DNA of 64,000 nt, taken from assembly GCF_023898315.1 (NCBI RefSeq), contig NC_064614.1:375223348-375287347 (forward strand), given 5' to 3'. The notes below the pieces were generated by a model. That model was not told the origin of the DNA and searched no databases. It was given only the letters and a program-made list of their open reading frames with translations. This DNA comes from Schistocerca nitens. Lineage: Eukaryota > Arthropoda > Insecta > Orthoptera > Acrididae. Below, one piece after another: positions 23,560 through 35,230 of this stretch (position 1 is the stretch's first letter; each line of letters begins with the position of its first letter). Made by a program: the position numbers and the translations under genes.

Positions 23560-23589
23560 TGAGAGAGAGAAAGAGAGAGAGAGAGAGAG
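23482..23589. repeat. (TG)n followed by (AG)n compound microsatellite
   Basis: About 32 bp of TG repeats run directly into AG repeats, with a short G tract near 23552. Reading frames through it (VCVCVC..., ERERER...) are composition artefacts. Confidence 0.95.
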
Positions 23590-23599
23590 CTGTGTCGCT

Positions 23600-26500
23600 C
23601 AGCAAGATTTCAGACAAATCAAAACCTAAAAAAGGCTGTTAATGAAATTGTGTCAGGTTGGTGACAAGATGGTGGCTCTGCGATACATATTAACTGGTTA
23701 CTCCATTTTTGATGGCTGATGAAATTGTTTGGCTGTGACTGGAGGAGAGAGGAGGGGAAGGGAGAGGAGGGGAAGGGGGTGGTGCATAATTAAGCAACGA
23801 ATGCCAGGTCACATTGACAGTACAAGTTCGTTGATGATGTCATGTGTTCAAGGTCAGAGTCAAAGTCGAACGCCAGAGATCATTACGCCTGCCTCAACAC
23901 GTAGGCACTGTGAAAGAGAAAGAACAGTTTGAATTCAGAAGCCACATGAAAAAAAAGAAATTTTAGTATGGGCGACTTTACCTCTCTATGGATGGAGGCA
24001 CTGTACATGCCACTGAAGAATATTACGCTCATCACTGTAAACATTCAAGATTCTACCATAACCAAGTCTTAAGGCTGAGATGCAATTCGTACGTCAAATG
24101 TACGGTCTGCTACTGTTCGTTCCTCCTAATGTACCTATGCATTGTTTTTCGCAAATGTTTGCATGGGATGCCTATCCAGATGTTACTTAATAGCTGCTTA
24201 TGTTATTCAAAGACTAGAATTTTTTTAATGAAATGCTCAGATTTAGATTTGCTAGTGTTAAGAAGCAGGCGACCATCTTTGAATTAGGCTGATTTTTTCT
24301 TGACTAATTGGATGTTATTAATGGCTGTTCATGTAATATTTCATTCAGGAAAACGAGCGCCGCGATTTTGCTGCACTGTTAAAAGTCCAATCCTCCCAGG
24401 GCGTGTGGTATGTGGTCACTGAAGAAGACGGCCTGTGAAGCACTGGAGCAGCCGCGTACAGCACCGCCGTTGTTGGCCAGCTGGTGAGTATGCAGCGGTT
24501 ATCATGTCTTGTGTGTGGCAGCGGACCATCAAGGAACACGATGGGCTGCTGCTGGCTAACAACACGTCGAGAGCGGCGCCCAGTGCGTGGAGGACACACC
24601 ATCTGGTGTTATTTGAATTCCCGTGTTGTTGCCTCCTGAGTATTAGTCGGACATTGGACTTGGTCGGAGCTTGAAGCCATCACCTCGGAAGACCATGGGC
24701 GGCTACTGGCCAACAACATACCTATATTGGTGTCGAATGCACCTCGAGTGCGAAATCCAGTGTTGTCTTGGTTGCTAGGTGCTCTGTTCCTGGAGGCTTG
24801 CTGTAAACAGTGGCACAGCCAGAGCTCTAAACTGGGGGTAGGTGGCTGTCAGTGACTGTTGCCTCACAACATACGGATAGCGACGCCGAACGCATAGGGG
24901 ATGTGCCCTCCAGAGAATTCTATTGGGGGAGCACTGGAACAGCCTGGGATTCATGCACACAGCTGTGGGCACGGTAGTGGATGACAACTGACAACGAGGG
25001 AGAGAGCGGCGCAGAGCGCTTGGGGGGGGGGGGGGGGACAGGCTGGTGTCGTGGTGGCTAGGAAGACTATGCCTGGAGTGCAGGGGCGGTACGACTCCTA
25101 TAGACGAGTAGGCACAAGTTGATTGCTGACAGTTGGCTACAATGTTGGCAGCTTTTAACTACGAAGTGCCAACGGCTGTAGGGAAAAGTAACAATGGTCT
25201 ACAGTGCTCCGGTAACAGTGTGGCGTTGCTGTAGAGACTTTAACAAAATTGTGACTGGTTAAAGTAGGCATGTGAAGCTGCTGTGCCCAGAGCACTACAA
25301 CTGTCAGGGATCTTCTGGCAGCGAGTGGACTGCAGTGCTGTATGGCTCGTACTCTGGACTGCTCAAGGATTCTGTCATGTCTTCCAGTGTCCAATTAAAA
25401 GATCCTTGATGCCAGTTGTGCATCTCTTTGGGATATCGTAGTGACTTCGATAAATGTTAGCTATACTCTTGAGATTGTGTGGCTTATTGCAGAGTACCAG
25501 CTTATCGGCTGTTGCACAGACGCTATCGTTAGCCCAGAGTGACTGTTCATATTTGCTGATTTCACTGAGACGTGTGTTTTTGGGTGGCTTTGTGCTACAT
25601 TAATGTCGATGCTGCTAAAACATTCTTTCTTAAATTGGCAAGTTTTGTCTCAAATATTCCACTACCTTTATTGATTAGTGTTTAGCTGTATTACTTCGTA
25701 CTGTGAACTTATATTTGATATTATTTTCTATGAAGTTGTGTGAATGCATACATTCTCTAAGCGTGTGAATTACAATGCAAAAGGGTCCGGGAGGAATCTT
25801 TTTGTCATGTCGAGACTAGAAATGAACACTGTATTAACAACGTTAATGTGGAATATGAACAGTAAGATAAGTAGAGGAGCTATTCAAAACATAGCTTCAG
25901 GCAAATATGGAACTGTCTTCAACAAACATAAAGGTGTGCTCTCCATGGATTTCACAACCGAGATTTTCAGTAATACCTAACTTGTACTGTAAAAAACTTT
26001 CGAAACTGTAACAAATCACATACGAAGCTATCAAGATCTGCGTCCTTCCTTCTCAGTCTCTTAATCAACGAGTTTTAACTTCTCTGTCTCCGTTTTCTCT
26101 GTCGTCGCGCAAGGAACTTGCGAAAGTATTACGTCGCCTGCCCACCTATCGACTCAAAGAGCACTTTACACTGCTCGCTAGGTACGACTACCGCTCGTAT
26201 GTTTGGAGATACCACTTGCCAATAAATGAGTGCGATAATCAAATGCATTCTAATAATGAAACAAGGCTAGAAGCCACATTTCAGCCTATGTCGGATGCAC
26301 GAGATCTATCTAAGTAGCGTTTGACGCTGGACCTTCACGAGCGTACCACTAGCGCTATCGCATTTAGTAAATGAACACACGATGAAATGTACTGGTCTTC
26401 ATTGGATCTTTCTTGTCTCCGCTATAAATCCTACATCTTAAGGATCACACACTGGTGATTATTTACATTTCCTTAGGATCCTCTTCAAGAATTTAATATC

Positions 26501-26652
26501 AGCTTTTGCCAAAACTGGTTTATTGCGGTCATTCCACACTGGATGGCACCGTGCGGATACTCTGGATTTTTACGATGTTTCTGTTTCCAGTGGTTTATCA
26601 CCGATGGTGTACTCGAACCGTATCTTTACGTATATTTATGCGCAGTACCCTA
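23600..26652. other. Anonymous region with a G tract and a possible weak 154-bp repeat
   Basis: A run of 16 or so G occurs at about 25022-25037. Segments of the type ctggctaacaaca near 24552, 24706 and 24860 recur at an apparent 154-bp spacing with poorly matching flanks, hinting at a decayed tandem repeat. No gene motif recognised. Confidence 0.35.
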
Positions 26653-27231
26653 TACCGGGGCTGGGCAAAAATAAGGAAACACCACGAGAAACACATGCTT
26701 GAACGTTGAAACACATATGTATTCATTAGCAGCGATGGCGAGGCATGACAGAATCTCTGACCAGAGACTTATTTATCGTTGCTAGTCTGCGCTTACCGCG
26801 CGAGTCGACAGTTGGATAGTAGTAGCAGTCTGGTACAGTTGCGTGTAGCGAGTCGGCAGGAACAGTTGCACTCTGTCTGCAGCAGTGAGTTGTACTCTGT
26901 CTATAGTAGTAGTCAGTCGACAGGAGTAGCGAGTGGACGGTTGTACCGAGCAGAAGTCGGCATGCGTCGGCGGCGTGCTATTCTTGTGACTCTGGTCAGG
27001 ATTGTGGTGGACGATGAGTATTGTTGTAGAAGGTAATGAGGCAGCGTTGCGCACATCTAGTAATGTATGTTAATTGTAATTAATTTGTTCAAAAAATGCC
27101 CCAATAATAATTTTTATAAAGTAACTCTTCTAAAAAAAAGTATTCATTTCAATGTAAAGAATTTTTCCACTCTTTTGAAGAAAAAGCATTCATTTCAATT
27201 TAAAGTATTTTTTCCTATGCATTCCTTGCAA

Positions 27232-27234
<3 letters not shown>

Positions 27235-27287
<53 letters not shown>
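27235..27287. repeat. (TA)n tract left of Tc1 copy 2
   Basis: 53 bp of uninterrupted TA repeat abutting the Tc1 end. The matching place in the 3' LTR (about 35770-35781) has only ~12 bp of TA repeat. Confidence 0.95.
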
Positions 27288-27289
<2 letters not shown>

Positions 27290-28702
27290 TCCTGGAAATT
27301 GAATAAGAACACCGTGAATTCATTGTCCCAGGAAGGGGAAACTTTATTGACACATTCCTGGGGTCAGATACATCACATGATCACAATGACAGAACCACAG
27401 GCACATAGACACAGGCAACAGAGCATGCACAATGTCGGCACTAGTACAGTGTATATCCACCTTTCGCAGCAATGCAGGCTGCTATTCTCCCATGGAGACG
27501 ATCTTAGAGATGCTGGATGTAGTCCTGTGGAACGGCTTGCCATGCCATTTCCACCTGGCGCCTCAGTTGGACCAGCGTTCGTGCTGGACGTGCAGACCGC
27601 GTGAGACGACGCTTCATCCAGTCCCAAACATGCTCAATGGGGGACAGATCCGGAGATCTTGCTGGCCAGGGTAGTTGACTTACACCTTCTAGAGCACGTT
27701 GGGTGGCACGGGATACATGCGGACGTGCATTGTCCTATTGGAACAGCAAGTTCCCTTGCCGGTCTAGGAATGGTAGAACGATGGGTTCGATGACGGTTTG
27801 GATGTACCGTGCACTATTCAGTGTCCCCTCGACGATCACCAGTGGTGTACGGCCAGTGTAGGAGATCGCTCCCCACACCATGATGCCGGGTGTTGGCCCT
27901 GTGTGCCTCGGTCGTATGCAGTCCTGATTGTGGCGCTCACCTGCACGGCGCCAAACACGCAGACGACCATCATTGGCACCAAGGCAGAAGCGACTCTCAT
28001 CGCTGAAGACGACACGTCTCCATTCGTCCCTCCATTCACGCCTGTCGCGACACCACTGGAGGCGGGCTGCACGATGTTGGGGCGTGAGTGGAAGACGGCC
28101 TAACGGTGTGCGGGACCGTAGCCCAGCTTCATGGAGACGGTTGCGAATGGTCCTCGCCGATACCCCAGGAGCAACAGTGTCCCTAATTTGCTGGGAAGTG
28201 GCGGTGCGGTCCCCTACGGCACTGCGTAAGATCCTACGGTCTTGGCGTGCATCCGTGCGTCGCTGCGGTCCGGTCCCAGGTCGACGGGCACTTGCACCTT
28301 CCGCCGACCACTGGCGACAACATTGATGTACTGTGGAGACCTCACGCCCCACGTGTTGAGCAATTCGGCGGTACGTCCACCCGGCCTCCCGCATGCCCAC
28401 TATACGCCCTCGCTCAAAGTCCGTCAACTGCACATACGGTTCACGTCCACGCTGTCGCGGCATGCTACCAGTGTTAAAGACCGCGATGGAGCTCCGTATG
28501 CCACGGCAAACTGGCTGACACTGACGGCGGCGGTGCACAAATGCTGCGCAGCTAGCGCCATTCGACGGCCAACACCGCGGTTCCTGGTGTGTCCGCTGTG
28601 CCGTGCGTGTGATCATTGCTTGTACAGCCCTCTCGCAGTGTCCGGAGCAAGTATGGTGGGTCTGACACACCGGTGTCAATGTGTTCTTTTTTCCATTTCC
28701 AG

Positions 28703-28704
<2 letters not shown>
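27288..28704 (-). mobile_element. Tc1-like transposon, family T copy 2, ends eroded into TA repeats
   Basis: Nearly identical by eye to copies 1 and 3. The left end begins actcctggaaattgaa and the right end finishes ccatttccagga, so one to a few terminal bases are missing at each side and merge into long TA tracts. The target is the 5' LTR of the retrotransposon, dating this insertion after the LTR element. The transposase has a premature stop. Confidence 0.9.
27441..28463 (-). pseudogene. Tc1-like transposase with one premature stop (family T copy 2)
   Basis: Same 340-codon frame as copy 1, from ATG at 28463 to the expected end at 27441. A CAG-to-TAG change at 27735-27737 stops translation immediately before the second catalytic aspartate (..LLFQ, stop, DNARPH), giving about 242 residues that lack two of the three catalytic residues. 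The rest of the frame stays open. The single lesion suggests recent inactivation. Confidence 0.9.

Positions 28705-28777
<73 letters not shown>
28705..28777. repeat. (TA)n tract right of Tc1 copy 2
   Basis: 73 bp of TA repeat between the Tc1 end and LTR sequence (cgccagcactgcacg). Confidence 0.95.
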
Positions 28778-28778
<1 letters not shown>

Positions 28779-29037
28779 GCCAGCACTGCACGAAGCTGTG
28801 TCGATAGATAAGAGCAGATATAGGTGCAGTTTTTATTGAGGTAAGAATTTTGCTTTTTTATTCAGAATACAGGGCCGAAGGTCAGCGCTGCTGCCCTTAT
28901 AAAATTTATCAGGTTTAATGATTTCCGTTCAGATGTTTCATTCAGTTCAATTTTCATTTATCAATTTTGTTGGGAGGTCACGCTTGGCTCCATTTCAAAT
29001 TAACATTTATTAAAATTACGTACGGGGAGGTTACACT

Positions 29038-29055
29038 TGGCGACGTCCGGACCAG
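29038..29055 (+). promoter_or_regulatory. Putative primer binding site of the LTR retrotransposon
   Basis: tggcgacgtccggacc begins two bases after the 5' LTR end at 29035. A TGG start is expected of a site complementary to the CCA end of a tRNA primer. The matching tRNA was not identified; an arginine-type primer is a guess. Confidence 0.5.
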
Positions 29056-29251
29056 GATCGTATTTCTTTGTGAATCTTCTGAGAAGCAGTCATATATCTG
29101 ATCTTGTTTACTTAATATAATTAGCATTTGGCGCAACGCATTTATTAATTTTGTCACTTTCTTTCACAGATCATCGGCAATTCGTTGCTCTCTGTTGTAT
29201 TTACGTTTGTTGGATTTTGCATTGTCTTTGTTTCATTTGTGAATAATTGAT

Positions 29252-31590
29252 TTGTGTAAAATGCCGCGAAAGACTGTTAACAGTGCATCGCGAAGTATAA
29301 TGAGTGAAATAGCCGACTTAAACAACTTGACCGATAGTACTTGCGACTTGCAGTATAATGATGACAATCCTCCATTTGCAGACAATCAGTGTGTACCGAC
29401 CACTAATGTTGATTTTGATCCTAGTGATGAACAGACGAATTCAATTGTGTCCTCTGTTAATTTGACTACAATTGATGACGCGGGACGTTCTGTTGCAATG
29501 AGCTCTGCCCAGTTTAACACACCCGGTTTGCAGGATTTACGTGACGAACAGATAAATTTTTCTAATGAAAATGAACAGGATACTCGAAGTAGGCCAGATT
29601 TATTTGATTCCGAGGTAATGACTAACAGTGCACGTCCGATTAGCAAACATTTTCAAGAATCACAGAATATCCAAATGGATACACAAAACGTGACAATTGC
29701 AGGTACGTCATCAAACAGCACAGAGAATAGAGTAGGTAATGTTACTTTGGATCAAATTGTGGCAGTATTACTACTAATGAGTGAAATACAGGTAAACGAT
29801 CTCAAACAACTTAAACTAATTAATGAAAGTTATAAACAGTCGAATGAAGGACAAGACAACATTAATAAAAAAATCAAACAACTTAGTGAACGGAATGAAC
29901 AGCTTAATGAACAGATTACAGCCATTGCCGCGCAATATCATGATACTAAGGGACAATTACGTGACGAAATTAAGGCTTGTGCTAGTAATAGTAGTGAAAA
30001 AAACTAGATCTGTTGCACAAGAATTAGATAACAGACATGCAGCCACAACAGAATCACATAGAGACGAAATTAGTGCAGTCGCTGAACAATGTCCTAAAAA
30101 CGCAACACAGATACGCGACGAGTTTAATTTAAAGTCACCGGAACTTTCACGCACTCTGAATACGGAAGTCGATAAGAAATTTGAACAACAGATCAGCCAC
30201 AGTGACGAACGTTTTAAAGTAACAGAAATGAAAAATGTTTTTGCCTTAGCGACAACAGAATCAGTTAGAGATGAAATTAATGCGGTCACTGAACAATGTT
30301 CAGAAAATGCAACACAGATACGCGACGAGTTTACTTTAAAGTTACCAGAACTTTCACACACTCTGAATACGGAAGTCAATAAGAAATGTGAACAACAGAT
30401 CAGCCAAATTGACGAACGTATTAAAGTGACAGAAATGAAAAATATTTCAGTTAATAACACGTCACAGCGTACGGCACATTCCGAACATTTCTCACACTCA
30501 CACACACCAATGTAATTTGGATAATTTACAGAGAGTACGCGACTTAAAATCCGAAAAGCTACGCGACTTAAAATCTGAAAAGCTACGCAACTTGAAATCC
30601 GAAATGCCACAGACAAACAGATTCTCACACAAACCTGAACCTGTTCACAAATTCAGAGACGATAACGTTGATTACGAGCAATTTTTATCTGTAAGAAAGT
30701 CTAAGGAATTAAATAATGACAGAGCACAGGTACACGCTTTGAACCGTATACGACAATTTGTTTTTGTATTTCTAATAGCATTGCCTGTAACACAGAAACT
30801 ACAATTAGCATGGATACAGCAATTTATTTTTGAATTTTTACCGAGACTGCGTGTAACGCAAAAGCTGAAATTTATTTGCAGCGCGTAATAAACCTCAGGG
30901 GATTCATTACGCTTTGATGAATATGTGCCGTAGCGTGCACAGGGCCCCGAGCCTTAGTAGTGCTGTTTCATCTTTAGTTTTCTGCACTGCTGCCTTTTCT
31001 TCTGCTATCCTTTATATCTATCAAAACAGCTCTTCAACTATTGCTCTATCTAGGATTAAGAAATGAGTAATGAAAACCCGATGTGACAAGTTATACCGAT
31101 AGTGACAGTTCTCTTTAGACACTCCCGAAATGACAACTACCGCCGTAATTTTAATAACAGATAAAATTGTAATCTTCAGTATGTACAGCATTTTAAGCAA
31201 TTGTCAAAATTATCTGCAACAGCGAACGCATTTTGGTAACAATAGAGGTTTTTCACCGTAATAACATTAAAGTCAGCCGGTTAACATACCTAACCAACAA
31301 TGTAATGTACAAGGTCAACCAAGTTTTAATGTTTCGCCGCGTGCACGTATAGCGTCAGCTCCAACAAATAGTAACGCACAGCAGCAAGGGAATCAGTACG
31401 TACAGAAGACACACTATTTCAATTCCTATCGCAACGCACCGTATAGAAATGATTATCACGACAGACGTGAAAACAATGAGCACAATTTTCAGCGTACATT
31501 TAATAACAGTCGATCTCATCAGCAGCAAGAACATCAGCAACAATATATTATCATGAATGAACCAGACAGTACGTATCATCCATAGCGTAA
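29252..31590 (+). pseudogene. Gag-like remnant of the LTR retrotransposon
   Basis: First block 29252-30007 (251 codons) starts with ATG, is Asp/Asn/Ser/Gln-rich, and ends in a region likely to form coiled coil (NNINKKIKQLSERNEQLNEQ). The frame shifts by +1 at an A7 run near 29998 and continues to 30515 with two copies of a 69-residue repeat (start 30042 and 30249; RDEI..V.EQC..NATQIRDEF). It shifts again at 30517 into a block with three KLRDLKSE repeats and a DYEQFLSVRKSKE segment that resembles insect gypsy Gag. A Gln/Asn/His-rich tail lies near 31320-31580. No CCHC knuckle seen. Gag normally assembles particles around the RNA. Calling it Gag relies on position and resemblance. Confidence 0.6.
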
Positions 31591-31681
31591 TACGTCAGGG
31601 AGAAATAACAGAACAGTACAAATAGTGGAAATGCCACAACATCCTCCTGAAAATAATAATACGTCAGATAGAATTTGGGAC

Positions 31682-32125
31682 ACACACATACTCTCATTCC
31701 AGGATGTAATTAATTCTATACCAAATGAATCTACTATGCTATCTCCGTCTGTTATACTGAAAAATGTTGAACCACCTAACAAAATTAAAGAATTAGTAAA
31801 CTTTCCTACATCTCGTCGACTACGACACCATGAAATAATTGACATTGCGCTGAACAACATCGAACGTGCCGCAGAGCGCCGGAGAAGACAGTAAAAACAG
31901 GTTTGTACACGTCGTGACTTTCACATTGGACAGAAAATATTAGTACGTACACACTATTTATCGAATAAAGGAAAAGGTAGGTGCAGTAAATTTGAACTTC
32001 TATACGCAGGTCCATATCGGATTCGCAGCATTCCTCACGCCAATGTTGTACACGTCGAAACTTTGAAAACCAGAAAAACCAAAGGGAACCACCACGTATC
32101 TAACGTCAAAGCTTTTATTGAATGA
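31682..32125 (+). pseudogene. Integrase C-terminal remnant with GPY/F-type module
   Basis: The frame reads VINSIPNEST, then IEILNNIERAAERRRR-like text, a TAA at 31892-31894, and in the same frame FHIGQKILVRTHYLSNK, FELLYAGPYRI and VHVETLKTRK, ending at TGA 32123-32125. GPY with flanking hydrophobics is the hallmark of the gypsy/retroviral integrase C-terminal module. The gag-like tail ends only ~100 bp upstream, so protease, RT, RNase H and the integrase catalytic core are missing by deletion, with the junction around 31590-31690. Confidence 0.75.
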
Positions 32126-33520
32126 ACATACTTTATGATTTATCACACTGTAATGCCATTTCCTAATTTTTTTATGACTACTTATGCAATTATATTCACA
32201 TGAATACTTACTGATGATTGTCGTATTTTTCTTGGCAAGTGCCCGGCAAGGTAAGGTTAGCAGGTCGCTCTTCTTGTCGTTACACATCAGACCGTGCATA
32301 TTTTCCATTTTTTAATGTATGTATGATTGTTTTCCTGTTTTATTTGTATGCACTATGAAATCGTTAAGATATAGCAAACACCAGTTGACTTTGACATTTT
32401 GCCCTACGATATCTCAACATCGTGACTACTTTACTTTTTTTTTTGCTGCAACATTGTGATACACTGGGTACATTTTTGCCTCTGAACACTGTCTATGTTT
32501 TTTGACATATTACGTTTTCTGTCATGCTACGCTGTATGCTCAATTATGTTACTATAAACCAGCTTTTATTTAATGGGTATATGATTTAAATGCAAGACAT
32601 TAATCTTTGTTCATCATTTTCAGAAAGAAATAACGTGTAAAGGAAATAAATTAAACAGAAATGGGAATTTTACCTTCGGAAAGAACGAAAGAAAATGCAA
32701 TACCTCATGAGGAAAAGTAAATGGATCAGAATTAACAAGCATTAACAAGAATATACTATACACATCGTAGAATAGCAGTCTTAACTAATTTTTTCTTTCA
32801 GAATACAAGGCGATTGATGCAGGCTGTCAGACAGAACCACACATCTTAGTTTTAGTGATGAAATATGCTAGAAATAAGGAATAGTTGTGTAATGAGTAAT
32901 GAAGTGACTTTTTTTGCAGATGATAATGAATGGTGATGAATAATGATGAAGAATATGCTAATATGGATAATGAAGTTTTTCTTTACAGGTGATGATAATA
33001 ATGGAGTTGTGATAATATAGATAATGAAGTGATGGATAATGAAGTTTTTTCTTTACAGATGAGGATAATGACGAAGTTTATATATTTGCTGTTAGTTATT
33101 TATGCTATGTAGTTATTTAAGTATTTGTTGCAGTTCGTTTTGACAGTATGTGTTATATTGCATAGTATGATGACTGAAGGTTTTGGAAAGGACAGCTAGG
33201 GAACACTTTTTTTTTAATACACATTTCACTACCTGTTAATTCGAAGTTCACTACTTTTCAGCATAAAATGCGTTTCTTCTTTCAGTTTCATAATCCATTT
33301 TTGTATTTTGCAGGAGAAATTATTTATGAAATTAATGTGCTATAAGCAGTTGTTCATTAAACCTATGTCATTTATGAATGTGATTACATATACTTTACTT
33401 GTTTCATAATCTTGCTACAGCTGACTCATGACGAATGACGTAACAAATCGTCATTTGCAGCAACAACTCAAAAGCAAATATTTTCATTCTTCAGTAATTA
33501 CCCAACGAAATGCATTGTTA
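32126..33520 (+). other. 3' internal region of the LTR element, no ORF
   Basis: AT-rich with no recognisable env or other protein. 32900-33080 holds imperfect short repeats built from gataatgaag and tttctttacag. Confidence 0.5.
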
Positions 33521-34412
33521 TATAATACTATGTCATTTATTAGCTCCTGTTTTCAATGATGACCTCTGATGGTTTATAATTAGGCAATGAGTGCCAATGT
33601 TCTCTGTAAAACGACTCATGAACATTATTCTGTAATACTATGCCACTTATTAGCTCCTGTTTTCAATGATGACTTCTGATGGTTTATAATTAGGCAATGA
33701 GTGCCAATGTTCTCTGTAAAACGACTCATGAACATTATTCTGTAATACTATGTCATTTATTAGCTCTTGTTTTCAATGATGACTTCTGATGGTTTGCAAT
33801 TAGGCAATGAGTGCCAATGTTCTCTGTAAAACGTCTCATGAATATTATTATGTAATACTATGTCACTTATTAACTCCTGTTTTCAATGATGACTTCTGAT
33901 GGTTTGTAATTAGGCAATGAATGCCAATGTTCTCTGTAAAACGTCTCATGAATATTATTATATGATACTATTTCACTTATTAACTCCTGTTTTCAATGAT
34001 GACTTCTGATGGTTTGCAATTAGGCAATGAGTGCCAATGTTCTCTGTAAAACGTCTCATGAATATTATTATGTAATACTATGTCATTTATTAGCTCCTGT
34101 TTTCAATGATGACTTCTGATGGTTTGCAATTAGGCAATGAGTGCCAATGTTCTCTGTAAAACGTCTCATGAATATTACTATATAATACTATGTCACTTAT
34201 TAGCTCCTGTTTTCAATGATGACTTCTGATGGTTTGTAATTAGGCAATGAGTGCCAATGTTCTCTGTAAAACGCCTCATGAATATTATTATGTAATACTA
34301 TCTCATTTATTAGCTCCTGTTTTCAATGATGACTTCTGATGGTTTACAATTAGGCAGTGAGTGCCAATGTTCTCTGTAAAACCACTCATGAACATTATTC
34401 TGTTATACTACA
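33521..34412 (+). repeat. Tandem array, eight 110-bp units, inside the LTR element
   Basis: The marker ta(g/a)ct(c/t)(c/t)tgttttcaatg starts at 33541, 33651, 33761, 33871, 33981, 34091, 34201 and 34311, exactly 110 bp apart every time with no indels. Each unit also has gatggttt.caattaggcaatg and gccaatgttctctgtaaaac. Units differ by scattered substitutions. There is no ORF across the array. Many LTR elements carry tandem repeats near the 3' end; the invariant period suggests exchange among units or an early amplification. Confidence 0.95.
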
Positions 34413-35217
34413 TACATGGTACAGAAATGTTCAATAACTGGGCAATGAGTGCCACCCATTACTAGTGTAATTCTCAATGAAGACTAGTATGTGACTTAAT
34501 GTCCTTCCCCTTCTAACCTAATTACCTGGAATTACTGCGATATCCGTTTGTCCTGTATATCCTCATGATCATGGAGCACTATAATTGGTTTTTGCACTAA
34601 TTCTACGTTGGCGTACCTTACAAGAACGTGGTGTTGACACGACATGCTGTCCACCACCATGAGCGATGGAGATGCTATTATGCTCCCACTGTTTGGTGTA
34701 CCTAATGTACTACCAAAAGGATAACATGGAACATAACTACGACATTTCAGTGTCTTGGCTACACTGATTAATACTTCTGGGAAAAGAACTTCAGATTGTC
34801 TCACTTGGTGTTGTGCTTCTGTAGAAAGATATGGACTTTCAGTGCAGCTGCGTGCAACTTAAAGTGCTACAACCATGACGCAATCTTTCCCTTTCCTATC
34901 CTAATTCTTGTAACATAGTAAAAAATCATTTTGTTATCATGATTTGTATTCATGGCCTATACATTTTGGTGATTTGCTGATATGTTCTGTACTAGTGTGC
35001 GTGTGCACTTTTGTCATTTGTGAATATGTTTTGTACTCATTGTATATATATTTTGGCTTTGCCTGATATGTTCTGTACTCAGTGCATGTGCACTATATTT
35101 ATTTTCTATACCTATATATATCTGTATATTCTGTGATTGTAAAGTTAGGTAGTTAAAAAAATTTGTTGCTCATGGCAAGTCCAAATGACTCACCATCGCT
35201 GCCAAATTCTTGCCCCC
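34413..35217 (+). other. Internal 3' region of the LTR element before the PPT
   Basis: Non-coding. A partial echo of the 110-bp unit (gggcaatgagtgccacc) lies at about 34440. No protein motif. Confidence 0.4.
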
Positions 35218-35227
35218 CAGAGGAGGG
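35218..35227 (+). promoter_or_regulatory. Putative polypurine tract
   Basis: cagaggaggg sits 3 bp upstream of the 3' LTR start (TG at 35231), the expected place for the plus-strand primer of reverse transcription. Confidence 0.6.
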
Positions 35228-35230
35228 TTA

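Larger units (their letters stand above)
26707..29035 (+). repeat. 5' LTR, expanded by a Tc1 insertion
   Basis: Matches the 3' LTR (35231-36074) from tgaaacac through gttcagatgtttcattcagttca with few differences, except for a Tc1 element (27288-28704) and its flanking TA tracts (27235-27287 and 28705-28777). The last ~85 bp before 29035 align less well with the 3' LTR, but both end ggggaggttaca. Confidence 0.9.

Noticed and set aside
23430-23642. ORF with VCVCVC and ERERER runs
   Set aside because: It is a translation of a TG/AG microsatellite.
29990-30010. A AAA AAC heptamer at the end of the first gag-like ORF, as in programmed -1 frameshifting
   Set aside because: The downstream gag-like frame is +1 relative to the first, and a -1 shift would enter a different frame. 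The simplest reading is an indel in an A run.
33521-34412. Regular repeats considered as a CRISPR array
   Set aside because: Whole 110-bp units repeat without unique spacers, inside a eukaryotic LTR element.
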